Made by a program: the position numbers and the translations under genes. The notes below the pieces were generated by a model. The model made no database searches and was not told where the DNA came from. It worked only from the letters and a program-made list of their open reading frames with translations. A stretch of DNA of 64,000 nucleotides from Cymbidium sinense (Eukaryota > Streptophyta > Magnoliopsida > Asparagales > Orchidaceae): contig CM038221.1 in assembly GCA_021442155.1 (NCBI GenBank), positions 23,373,906 to 23,437,905 of the forward strand. The letters run 5' to 3'. Shown in pieces: positions 11,230 through 22,684 of the stretch; the first letter of the stretch is position 1, and each line of letters begins with the position of its first letter.

Positions 11230-12345
11230 ATATTCATTGATAATGAATTATTTTGAAGATTGATGACAATGATATATCTAGATGCTTGAAGGTATATGAA
11301 GTGGTTGACATATTGAAAGAAATCTATTTAGGAGAATGTGAAAGTCATTTTAGATTAAGAACCCTGACAAATAGAATATATAATAGGGATGTTTTTGCGA
11401 ATTTTGAGAAAGGATGTTGAAAATTATTCAAGAAAATATATCCAATGTTAATAGTTTGCTCTTATGCATCATCAACCTTCTCACAACCTTCAACCTATAT
11501 CAAATTTCTGGCCATTTTCATGTGTTAGGAATGGATTTGTTTAGCCCTCTCCTTCTATCAAAAGGATAAAGAAAATTTGTTATAGTGGTGATTGATTATT
11601 TCATAAAGTGGATTGAGATAAAGGCCCTTACAAATATCACAGTATATGTTGTTTGCAACTTCATATTAACAAATATTATTTGCAAATGTAGACTTTCCAC
11701 TGGTGATCATCATTGACAATGACCCATAGTTTTCATATAATAGGATTGTTAATTTTGCAAAATTCATCTCAAATTTGCTTCAATTTATCCTTCAAAAATG
11801 AATGAAAAAATAGAGGTGAGTAAACTAATCCTAAACTTGCTAAGAAAGAAAGTAGGAGGTGCTAAAAGCAAGTGGGTTGAATTGTTACCATCGATACTTA
11901 GGGCACTGTGAATTACTCAATTAAAAGCAATTGAGTAGACAACATACGTTCTATCACATAGCGTATAGGTGATGCTATCTATAGAGTATAATTTGCATAG
12001 TCAAGGGGCAATCACTACATCAAACTTTCAAGAGAAAGGGTTTCGTGAATGGATCGTTGCAAATGAAGAGGGAATTACTTGACTTGTTGGAAGAATTTAT
12101 GATCCAATCTTCAATCAAGCAAGAAGAAGTTAAAAGAAGACTTGCAAAATACTATAATTTAAGTGTCAAAAGAAGAGTATTCTGATAGGAGACTTGATCT
12201 TGAAGAAAGTAGATGCAATAGCTTGCCAAAATGTACTTAACAAACTAGATTTCACCTGACAAGGATCATATACACAAAGTTATACTTGAAAAGAAATATC
12301 GAGGACATAGACTGTAGATGACCTCAAAATATTTTACTGTAAGAA
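11230..12345 (+). pseudogene. Tat-type gypsy integrase remnant
   Basis: At 11510-11700 frames read HVLGMDLFSPL, FVIVVIDYFIKWIEIKAL, then V-C-N-F and NIICK. These match the integrase core (GMDL.GP.P......VA.DYFTKW.EA.PL......F....I..RFG.P). The first Asp (MD) and DYF are present. Further on come K-W-V-E-L-L-P-S-I-L-R (11870-11900) and L-D-L-L-E-E-F (12073 on). The C-terminal G-D-L-(I/V)-L segment is visible as GACTTGATCTTGAAGAAAG at 12190-12208. In-frame stops and frame changes are frequent. It completes a gag-PR-RT-RH-INT order that defines a Ty3/gypsy element. Confidence 0.8.
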
Positions 12346-14337
12346 ACTCCTCCCTTTTTTCTTTTGTTCCTACAATTTCATTTATTGCAGAAGAATGAAT
12401 TCAATTGCTATTCTTCTTTAGTTACATTGCAAAAAATTTATTTGAATTCAACAAGTAAAATATAAGTTTTCAAATATAATTTTAAAAGTTACAATTCATC
12501 AAGTAGATGACTATTGAAGGTGTTGTTCCCTTTGTGGTTGTTAATTAATCAGGATAGTAAGGGTATTGGAAGTTGTTATCGAGATATTTAGTTTAAATCT
12601 TGCATACACCATTATAAATCTCCACTTTACAGACGGGTGGAAAAGAGAAGTAGATGAATACTCAAGAAATTGGGATAATCATTGAGTAGACGAATAGTTT
12701 GGTAAATAGATTAATTTCTCGAGTAGATGAACACTCAAGAAATCACATTATGAAAAATAATTTTTTTATTAAATGAATGAACAACGTGCGATTGAAGTTG
12801 ATAAACTTAAAGGTGGCCAACTTTAAGGAAAAAACTTGATCAACATTGGTCAATCTTTTTTCTTGTTTATTGTGACAAGTAAGATAAGGAGAAGATGTAT
12901 TTAGCTCAAGTCCATGATCAAGGTGATCTTGACTAATGGATAAGCTTAAAAGTAGCAATAAATTCTCTATAAGAGCGAAAAAGTCTCCAGGTAAAAGACG
13001 TGGGCGAGTCAAAGCTCCTAGGTAGAGAGACATTCAACACGTAACATTGTTGCTAGTCTTATTTTACTTAAATCTTATTTAGGAAGAGACGCATCTAATA
13101 AAAGAAAAAAAAATGTACATCACAAGCAACAATCTCAATTAAAGTAGTTCTTACTTGTGTATTTGCACTTCATGAATTCAGTAGATGGAATTCAACTTTG
13201 AAGCATTGGAACTTTTTTTCTTCAATATATCTATTAAAACACAAATCAAGTCATGGAACTTGATTCCCCTCCTTTGCGATGAATAAATTCTGCATGGAGT
13301 AAAGAGAGTATATTCTAATGATGAGTCTAAATGGTGACCACAAGTGACGAATGAGATCTCACGAAGAAGTGACCCATTAAAGTTGATGACTTATTTAAGG
13401 ATATACACGAGGAAGAAGAAGAATAAGAGTGAGGCATGAAAATGTCTAGAGTTGTGCATGACCTAAGATTCATCAAACTCATCAAAATTATTTTTACATT
13501 TGACGATCCTATTTGAAACATAAAGATCATATATCATCTTGATGTCATAATTGGAGTTTGTCAACATATTACTACTCTTATTGGACATAAAAGTTCATTT
13601 GGAGTTTTTTATTCATTAAAAAAAAATTCATTCTTATATAATTGTTGATATCCATCCGAAGATCAATCCTCTTTATTCGGAGGGAGTATCCGCTAATTCC
13701 TGAAGAACTTCTTTATGAGGTGTTCGTATTGCTCAATATAAGGGGAATTGATTTTCAGAGTTCAGTATTCATAAATTTTTTTTAAGTGGTTAATATTTTG
13801 TAACCATTAGCTTTATATTCATTACTTTGTGCTTTATACATCAACTTATCATGTTTTACATTATTAATGTTCAATTCACCACTCAATGATGATAAGAACT
13901 ATTATATGTCATAATATATTTGTCACATTGTGCTTGTTATATTATGCTCATACAATTTCTTACTCATCCCATTGTTTTTATCACAATATGTTTGTCACAT
14001 TATATTCGTTACAAAGTGTCTGCTAAAATGTGTTCATCACATTAAGGAGTTGTAAAATTTTGCCTAAGCAAGCTAGTGGAGAAGGTGTTATCTCCTGTCT
14101 ATGAGGATTTACAGACCTTTCAAACGTTGATGCAAGTGTTGAGCTCAAGTGAGGAAGAAGCGGAAGGAGATGACAAGAAGAGTACAACAAATGATGAATA
14201 AAATAATTTTACCTTTTATATCTATCTTTTTTTTTCCATACTTGTACTCAAGTCCAATATAAAATGTAATATTATCTTTGTTTACTTAGCCTACTTTATT
14301 CACTTCATTCCTTTTGTTTCTCCTTTAGTGCCTTGAT
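12346..14337 (+). other. Untranslated 3' region of the inner gypsy element, first part
   Basis: Between integrase and 3' LTR, Tat elements carry an unusually long spacer; here it totals about 5.2 kb. This first part has no recognisable coding sequence. The 96-codon minus frame at 12743-13033 has no motif. At 13900-14045 a loosely repeated 'tttgtcacattgtg' motif recurs about five times in variants, a degenerate short tandem repeat. Confidence 0.5.
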
Positions 14338-16044
14338 CTATTCCTTGAGCTCAACATTCCGCAAATAGGACATCCACATGTCTTGTTTCCTCTTCTTTGA
14401 CATTATAATCTCCATAAACAAACTGGAGTCCTTGTGATCGAGCTCGTTAGAGATGTTATTATTGGTTCTTTCCAATATCACCTTTAACTTGCACTCAATC
14501 TTGAGCTTCTTCAATTTGAGAATATTATGCTCAAGGTTTATTATTATCTTCGTTTGGTTGGACAAAACTTCACTGTCTTCTTGAAGCTATCACCATAACA
14601 AATTTGTGTTGACAGCTGGTTTCATTTATCTGCATCATCGCATAAGGAAGAAATTTTGTGGGAATTTTATTCTGTGATTTATGTATAGTTTTAGAGAACA
14701 CATTGGGGTTGCACTGGAATGCAGTTGAGTCTAACTAGTCCTCCGGCGAGCATCAATTGATAGTGCGATCAATCAAAGCCTTAATATTTTTCTCATTAAA
14801 ATGTTCAATTTTTTATCTAGTTAGCGTAATGAGAGTTGAAGTAGAGGTAGGAAGCCTCCATGGATATCCTTGGCTCGGCCTTTTGATGTACTTTTCATCC
14901 TTCTTCTTCCACCCCTTGTTTGGTGGGGTTAGGCTGCCCCTTGGCATATTCTCTTTCCTTGAGAAAGAATCTCCATATCAAAGTCTTAATTTTTCATTAT
15001 TGCTGATGCAAATAGGGGAGAGATGAAGTTTATGCTTCACCCTTATCATAAAATTCTCCTCCTCCTCTTTCTTTGAGTCTTTAGGCTCCACCTTCCTCAC
15101 TCTTTCTTCCTTCAAAGTATTGCATGAGGGAGGATCCTCATTAATATAAGCTATAATAAGTTGAACATGGAAAATAAAATTTTAGGAACTCGATGAATTA
15201 AATAAATTCAAAATAGGAGTGTACCAATGGATGAGTAGATATTGGAGGTAGTTATAGTTGGTATAAGTTGTGACCTTTATAGTAAGGTTCCTTATCTACA
15301 GTAAGTGCTTGTACTCCTCTTCACTGATGGCAGGTAGATATGCTTTATTGTTCATGAATGGAACTGGCTTGGCGGGATCGTCCACTTCTTCAGGCACTTC
15401 ACAAAACAGTACCTAACCTTTTGTTTTTTGATTTTATTCTGCAATCCTAACACCTATGCTCAGTTTGATGAAAATAATATAAATTCGTCCTCATTCACTT
15501 TCATTGTGAAGAGATGGTAGAATAACAGGATGGTCCATGGAATATTGTTCTTCATCATGTAACAAACTAGTGACATTATGCTTGTGAAGAAGTTCGACAT
15601 CATTTGCACGGACACAACATTGAGGGTGTCATCTAATTCCTTACAAAAAGGAACCAGAGTCCAAGATGGAACTAGTTTTAGTAATAACAAATCTTGTCCT
15701 CATAAATGGTGCTAGGGAACTCGCCCTTCTCCGTAGCTTGCGATTTATAAGAATTATCGAAGACCCACTTCTGCTGGAGGGAATTTCTATTCATAGTTAA
15801 CATCTTAGGGTAAATGGGAATGGAGTTGGTTACAAAGAGTTTGTCAGCATTTCTTAAGCAAGCACATTGCAATTTGTCGTATAAAAGAGAGGAGAAAATT
15901 GGGAACAAGGGGGAGTTACCGCAAGAAAGGAGTATGCTAAAGAATCTGAAGATCATGAAGAAGAAAAGTTTTGAGCTTAACCCTAAATTGGCTGTATATA
16001 TAGATTTTTCCAACTCTTTCAATGCACGTCTTTTTAAGTTCTAG
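14338..16044 (-). pseudogene. Probable antisense ORF (aORF) of the Tat element, decayed
   Basis: Some Tat-lineage elements (Grande/Retand type) are known to carry an extra ORF in antisense between integrase and the 3' LTR. Here the three best minus-strand frames lie in a row at just that place: 16022-15678 (114 codons), 15690-15460 (overlapping, frameshifted) and 14565-14338. The first reads K-L-F-V-T-N-S-I-P and then QQKWVFDN and EKGEFPS, loosely like the '.TGLP.SN..WK..FFFV....FP..W' pattern of the putative gypsy-type transposon domain. The last is Lys/Glu/Leu/Asn-rich and could form a coiled coil, as aORF C-termini do. The match is by eye and weak, so this is an inference from position and pattern. 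Confidence 0.4.
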
Positions 16045-17592
16045 GAAATTTAAAATTTAAATTCATTTCTTAAGATTTATCATTATTACTTTAGATTTTT
16101 AATAAAAAAAATACATGAGCACAACATCTAATTAGAAAAGAAATCATTTAAAATTAAAATTTTATTAATAAAAGTGCAAATACAATTCAGAATTATATTG
16201 GGTAAATATTGTTCGGCTCTTTAAAAGAAATAATTGAATTGAAAAAGAACTAAAGAAGTGGATTCAAAGTGATTTCATGGTAGATCTTTTCACTCTCTTG
16301 TAGACACTTTAGTACAAATTTTCCTCCAGCAAAGAACTAATCTGACTAAATGGACTTCAGCTTGGGTGGGGAGAGTGGTATGCTTCTTGCAAAGATTTTT
16401 TTTATTGCCTTGGCAAGGGTACTCTTTAATTCAGTCATGTCCAACAAAGTAGATTTCTTCAAGTTGAACTCATATTTATTAGTAGCAACAATTAACCTAA
16501 AAGTGTTGTCCTCAACATTCAATCCTCTAATCTTGTTCATAATCAAAGCTTCAATAGTCGCTCCAAAGAAGGTTGTCTTAATGTTGAAATAAGAGTCTTT
16601 CTGGCTGGGTTACTCGAACTGTTCGGCATATCTTATTCTTGGCTAGGAGAACTTGATCGATTGACTTTAGTGACTTGTTGAGTTAAAGAATTAGTAGATT
16701 TCAGGAAAAAAATATTTAAATAAATTGGAGATTGATTTTCAATAAATTTAAGTAAATATTTTATCGAAGAGGGGGTAGAAGTTGTCCTCTTAGCAACATC
16801 CTCCAAGCGCATTTCATCGACCTCAACTCTCTGCTCGTCAACACTTGACAGTTCAATAGGAAGTTAGTCAATCTCTTTCCTAATTCATTTAGTACCAGGC
16901 AAGGCAAATTTACTCTTTGAAAAGTGACGGCCCTACTTATCTCAAGTTGTTCTTCAACAGGAACATTCATATTTGGGATAATAATTGGATTGACAGACTA
17001 GTCTTCGTCAAGTTGCTCGCTTATGGAATTATATAAAAGTTTTACTATTCACATTCATTATTTGAAATAATAAAATGAATTAAATTTCAGCAAATATTCT
17101 CACCTCCTTCAAATAACGTCTCTGCAGGGGTAACAACTTGCACATTTCGAATGATTGCCAAGGAGGGAAGAAGCAGGTTGATCCAAAGCACTTTTTGGTT
17201 GAACTGCCAATATAGGAGTTCTCTTTATTTTTACCTTTTTCTTTACTTTTTTTTTTCCTCCAAGCTATCTAATCCTTTCTGCTTGCAAAAATGCCTGTAA
17301 TGATGTCTTCTTGAGGAATGCTAATTTTATTCTTCAGAACTTCCATCTCTTTTACAAGGAAGCGATTGAATGATTTAGGCTAAAAGCACACAAGGAGTGA
17401 GCATTTCAAAACAAAGCTTTTGAACTGTGTTTGTAGACCCAAGCTACATTGTTGTTGAAAATTGAATAAAGTTATTTCAATGGAATCAATCATCCACTAT
17501 ATTAAATATCTCAAACTTGCATTTATCAATCATTTTAAGAAGTAAGAGAATGGGGGAATAACTAAATATGTATGGCTAAATACCGAAAGAGA
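16045..17592 (+). other. 3' region of the inner gypsy element, second part
   Basis: No recognised coding sequence. Frames of 66-80 codons overlap on both strands at 16346-16592 and another lies at 16761-16970; none has a family motif. The minus frame at 16546-16346 could be an N-terminal part of the antisense ORF. The last bases before the 3' LTR ('aaataccgaaagaga', 17578-17592) are only moderately purine-rich, so the polypurine tract is not clear. Confidence 0.4.
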
Positions 17593-17946
17593 TGAACTCA
17601 AGGCTACATTGAATGGATGAACATAGCAGTAGTGAAATGCAAGGTAGATAACCACAATCAGTCAAACGTGATGACTAATCAAAGTTCTCTTAAGTTTGGT
17701 CAAGACTATTATGTACGAGGTATTAACCTTAGCTTATAAATATGGGGTCAAAGGTTGATATCAGGCAATGTAATTTTGTGATCCCACATAATCTCATGTA
17801 TCAAAATTCTTGAAGGCAATAAAATCTGAGAGTTTTCTCTCTTTAAGATTCTCTATCTATCTGTCTCATTTTCTTCTTTCTTTCATTTCCTCATGAAATT
17901 CTCCTGTTTGGTTCAATATGATTTAACTGAAAATTTGGATTCAACA
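17593..17946 (+). repeat. 3' LTR of the inner Ty3/gypsy element
   Basis: Starts TGAACTCAAGG and ends GGATTCAACA. It aligns with the 5' LTR at 6881-7370 apart from a roughly 150-base gap in the middle. Many substitutions separate the two copies, so the insertion is old. TAATA follows directly and repeats the bases before the 5' LTR. Confidence 0.85.
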
Positions 17947-17951
17947 TAATA
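17947..17951. other. Target-site duplication TAATA, right copy
   Basis: It follows the ACA end of the gypsy 3' LTR and is identical to 6876-6880. Confidence 0.85.
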
Positions 17952-18618
17952 CTAAACTCATTTTTGTTGCTTGTATATAGACCATCGTTTTTACTATTCA
18001 GCTAATACCAAAGAAGTGAGAGGAAAAGTTACGAGGTATCAACCTTATATGAGAAGAAACTAAGAAGTTGACGTACGAGGTTATCAACCTTACATGAGAA
18101 GTTGAGTCATGAGTGCAAGGGAGAGGAGAGGCCTCAGAAAGGGTCTCTTTCAGTGATATGAAGAAGATGTTGAAGAGGAGATTTGTACCCTCTCGACATG
18201 GAGCGTCAGTAAAGAGAGTTCTCACAGATTTTGGTTTTAAGTTCCACAATGGCTTACGTATAGAGAGTTCTTAACAGATTTTGCTTTTAGTTCTACAAAG
18301 TCTTCCAGGAAATATCTTGGCCTCATTCCTCTTTGATTTTGCAGTAGCTAGAGGCCTGAACTACAAGTTATGCACTCGCATCTTGATATTGTGATGTAGG
18401 TGAAAAGCTTTATCCATATTCTTCACTGATTCAATAAAGAGATCTAAGATGGAGGTTGTTCCGTAGATATATAATCTTGATTCTCGAACCGCATAAATTT
18501 CTTTGTTCTTCCTTACTGTTTCTTACGACTGGATTGTGTTGGTATTTGGACAAGATATTTTCTTATGGCTACTTTATATATTATTAGAAATTATAATCTG
18601 ATATGAATATATAATGTT

Positions 18619-18686
<68 letters not shown>

Positions 18687-18780
18687 ACATTGCTTCTCAC
18701 TGTTTTGAAGAAATTATTTCTTGTTATTATATACAAATGCAAAAATTTGCAAATCTTTTACATATTTTATGGTCAAAGGA
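17952..18780 (+). repeat. 3' LTR of the outer copia element, second segment
   Basis: Continuation of the copia 3' LTR after the gypsy insertion. It matches the 5' LTR 4090-4760 ('agagagttctcacagatttt', 'gattttgcagtagctagagg', 'tcttacgactggattgtgttgg', 'aaacattgcttct'). It carries two local duplications absent from the 5' LTR: one with 'acgaggt.atcaaccttata' at 18030-18090, one with 'agagagttct..acagatttt' at 18196-18295. Similarity fades after about 18775 and the expected CCAACA end is not found, so the LTR end is lost or diverged. Confidence 0.7.
18613..18691. repeat. (TA)n tract inside a near-perfect palindrome
   Basis: AATGTTTATTTTA on the left and TAAAAATAAACATT on the right are inverted copies that flank an (AT)n run of about 50 bases. 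The equivalent place in the 5' LTR (about 4640-4670) has neither the TA run nor the left arm, so the palindrome formed in this copy. Confidence 0.85.
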
Positions 18781-20343
18781 TTAGAATGATTTCTCAAATG
18801 TATTCATTCCATTTGCTACGTACAGGCTTTAGTTTCGTTTGCAGAAATCAAATCAAACTATTATTAATTCTTACTGTTTTTATATCTTGAATAAGTGGAC
18901 TGTTCATGCTGTTGGCCATGAAGCTTGTGTTTGTGTTTGTGTTTCAATTAACTGAAGCTTTCGTGACTAGTAATATAACAAAAGCTGTATTGTTCAGTCA
19001 TTTGAAGAGTAAATGCTCTTTGTTTGATCTCCCATTGCAAATAGAGAGAAAAAAAAAACTCATATTTTTAAAGAGGTTGTTTGGAATGATTTTTATTTTT
19101 TTATTTGAAATAAAATATATTTTTATTATTATAGTTATATTTAAAAATATTCAAAACATTAATAATTATTTTAAGGATTTTAAAAGATAATATTATTTAA
19201 TTTTAAAAATAAGAAATATTTATAAATCAATCATTTAAATTTAGTTATTTGCATCTTTTTTTCAAATTATGAAACTTGTATATTTTCGTTATATCATGAT
19301 CAAATTATTGATAATTTTATAAAAATAAAAAATATGGGTTGAATTTTTGTTATGAATTTTAATATTTGAATATCAATTTGAAATTTTATTGTTGAAGATT
19401 GTTAATTTGTAAATATATAAGAATAGAGTGATATTGTATATAAAAGTCTTAAAAATAAAAATATATTAAAAATAATTTTTGTTTACACAAAAACTCTTTT
19501 TGAGTAGATAAAATGAGGCAAGTCAATTTTATATTGGCAAATTTTGAATGATTTTCTATTAGATCATAAGCAATCGTCAAAATTCTATTAATGTTCCATA
19601 ACTAAGGTCCTATCATATTTGAATGGTGTTGCAACTGAAGGCCCAATTAAATAACACAAACTTCTTATTTCTCGCCTTCATATATAGTACAAATTTTTTT
19701 TAGAAAATAACGCTTACTAAAACTGAATACCAACACACACTCAATTTTCTCAATAATTAATCACTTGGTATGTATATATATATATAATTGATTATTTGAG
19801 CCGCGAGAAGGATTACTAATTCAAAATTAGCGATTAAATTACTGCTAATGAGGAACCTGATAGGATTTGCTATTATCTTATTTGGTGTCCGAACGCACGA
19901 AGTTGGTCACATATTATGGTTTTTTAATTAAATATTTGTTCATAATTTTGTTGTTATAATTTATATTTGATACGTGTCAATGCTACAGTTTTAATGTGTA
20001 CGATATTTGGATTTTTTTTTGGGATTATAAGATTCAATTAAATCAGGCATAATTTTTGGCATGAAGCATGCATCGTAGAGCAGGAAAAGAAAGGCCATAG
20101 TTGCATTTATTCCGTTTAAAAAATTTATTTTAAAGAACAAATGAAGGTCAAACGTTTCGATGATTCCAACAACTCCAAAAATGACTGAATTAAGTCTAGA
20201 AAGGCTGCAAACCTATGTTTTATAAGTTATTTTCGGTGAACAATTTTTCTTTATGAGACAAATATTATGTACAAATCTCTATTTCTGTAAATTTTTTATA
20301 CATTTATTTCGTAAGTTATTTATGATGATAATAAAAAATAGAA

Positions 20344-20344
<1 letters not shown>
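18781..20344. other. AT-rich intergenic DNA
   Basis: No gene or transposon recognised. The 94-codon plus frame at 18906-19190 is hydrophobic and Phe/Ile/Lys-rich as expected from AT-rich DNA, with no motif or neighbour to support it. Confidence 0.5.
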
Positions 20345-20424
<80 letters not shown>

Positions 20425-20650
20425 ATAATTTTTATGTATTTATATATATAACAACTAAAATTAGATATTTATTTATTTAACACTTTTCTATGTTTTAAAA
20501 GATGCATTTCAATTTTAGAAGTGAGTGATGATGATATTTTTGATGTGATACTGAAGATTATGATGTTATATATGTAAAAAATTGAAGCTTAAGTGTTATA
20601 TATGTAAATATATAAGAATTGTATGATATGTATGTAAATCCACCTAAAAT
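20345..20650. repeat. Dispersed repeat bounded by (TA)n, copy B
   Basis: A (TA)n of about 75 bases (20345-20421) is followed by 'cacataatttttatgta', 'gaagtgagtgatgatga' and 'ataagaattgtatgatatgta', the same order as 3778-3990. This copy has extra sequence at about 20545-20600 and lacks the second long (TA)n. Family unknown. Confidence 0.55.
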
Positions 20651-22179
20651 ATAATAGCCTATAGTCACTATTTTTCAAAGACTTACTCTATATTTAATCT
20701 ATGAACACATTTAAAATTGTTCCCATTACTTTAATTATGAGAATTTATATTTATTAACTCATGACATATAATTGATTAGAGCCTTCATTATTAATGGCCA
20801 CAGCCTAAGCACTATTCCAACCATTTGAGATTGCACTATCCTAGGTGAGTTGATTGACCTAGTTTACAAACAAAATTATATATTTAATTCACAATCTAGA
20901 GATACACATCAATAAGGTCTATTATGCTGAAGGGGTGGATCCAAAATTATTTCATGTGCTTTTTATAGTCTCATGAGCATCGCCAATATAAAGATTAACT
21001 TGATCAACTTTTATTTCCTTCCTAACCTCCTTACATCAAATTGGCCATAATTTCAAGATTCATAATTCTTCCTTCTACTAGTCACTTTCATCTATGTCAT
21101 AGATGTCCAAGAGAAGGAGCACCTTCACCATCTTTCCTAACCTTTCAACATTGCTTCATTTTTAAACTTTCAAATTATGTCGCCTTTGTCTCTTAGATTT
21201 AGGCTTTAGGTTGGTCGACTTAATGTGGGTTTTGAATCGATCAGTTTTAACATTTGGGCCAAAGTAAGTTAAACAAATCCTGCTCGCTAATGCACAAATT
21301 AAGATTTATCATGTCCCTCTAATTCAAATTTGAATTTTCTCCCATGTTCATGATGCTGGCACTGTGTATTTATCTCATTTTAAGTCATTTTTTTATTTTT
21401 CAAACATCCTAGATTAAATTTATAATTATTAAAATAATTTTAAGAAATTAATATGAATTTCATCACAATCCTCCATTGTGTTAATTTTTTCAAGAAGAAA
21501 AATATTTCAAAGTGAATCTGCAACAATAGTCACAAATAAACTTTTTACCAAAACTAAATCTCAGCCACAAATCAGTAAAAATAGCAACGAAAACTCAACA
21601 GAACAAACCCAATTTTAACTATATAGTTGAAGATCTATAGGCTTTGAAAAAATTATTATATATATATATCAAAAGAATAGTAGCCACATTCAACGTTTTA
21701 AAGCGCAAAAAAATCAAATATTTATACATTTAAGTCACCTTCTAAATATTCTTCTCATAAATTTTGTAAATTTTAATTTAAAAAATATTATGAAATGCCT
21801 AACCAAATATAATAATAATTTAGCTCAATTTAGAATAGTCCTATTAGTAAAATCAAGAAGCACTCTATTAAATTAATTATTTATAAATTAAATCAATTTA
21901 AATAATTTTATATTTTTCTAGACATATATAACACTCAAAATAACATTATTTATAAAATTAACATTAATTTGCTTCACTTAAATATTAAAATTCATAATAA
22001 TTTTTTTTTTTTTATCAAATGCTCAATAATTTCATCATGAAGCTCATAAATATAAAGATTCAATAATTCAAAAAATAAAATAAAAAATAATATAAGTTCT
22101 TCCTCTGTAAAAATATAAATTTTTAATGCTAAGCATGTAAATGTTCCTAAATTTTAGGAATCAGACGTTCAAACCGGCA
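20651..22179. other. AT-rich intergenic DNA
   Basis: No coding sequence or known element recognised. Poly(T) at about 22001-22013 and a short TA run at 21656-21670 are the only simple features. Confidence 0.5.
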
Positions 22180-22560
22180 AGTTTAGTCGGAGAATTGCCT
22201 GGCACGTGTAATGTTGGCTACACCCATTTCTCTCTGAACAGCTGCACGTGTGCGGTTCCCCGGCTCCCTTCCCCCCAACCCCTCTCACATCAAAGACCTA
22301 TACATCCATATAATCCGACCCTATAACTACAATCCTGCGACCCAAAACCTTTCCGATATAAAGTGATAAGGACAGCTCTTATTAAAAGAAGGACACGTGG
22401 AATAATGGGAAAAACTCTTCAATTAATCTATGTGGAATTTGGTGGCTATTATGTGGATAAGTAGAAAAGGCAGTTCAATTGTCATGGAGGTTGCATGGGT
22501 AGGTATGGCAGTTGTTGGAGGGCTATGGTTTGGTATGAGGTGACGTGGCAGGTTGTGGGT
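22180..22560. promoter_or_regulatory. Patch rich in ACGT-core (G-box/ABRE-like) motifs
   Basis: Three CACGTG hexamers lie at 22203-22208, 22245-22250 and 22394-22399, with TGACGTGGCA at 22541-22550. The patch is GC-richer than the AT-rich DNA around it. CACGTG and ACGTGG are binding cores of plant bZIP and bHLH factors. No convincing gene starts on either side within 3 kb. It could be a promoter whose gene is lost or not recognisable, or regulatory sequence of an unrecognised LTR. I cannot choose between these. Confidence 0.4.
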
Positions 22561-22643
22561 AGGCGGGTGAGGAGCGGGGAGGTTGGTGGGTTTAAATTAA
22601 ATATGTAAGATATTATAAATAAATTATTATTTGTTTTTATAAT

Positions 22644-22646
<3 letters not shown>

Positions 22647-22681
<35 letters not shown>
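22647..22681. repeat. (GA)n microsatellite
   Basis: Pure GA dinucleotides, about 17 units, just downstream of the G-box patch. On the minus strand it gives a Ser/Leu run in a spurious frame (22482-22721). Confidence 0.95.

Positions 22682-22684
<3 letters not shown>

Noticed and set aside
18906..19190. 94-codon hydrophobic plus frame as a small membrane protein
   Set aside because: AT-rich composition explains it; no motif, promoter or conserved neighbour.
20253..20480. 75-codon plus frame with a long Ile-Tyr run
   Set aside because: (TA)n translation; no start context or motif.
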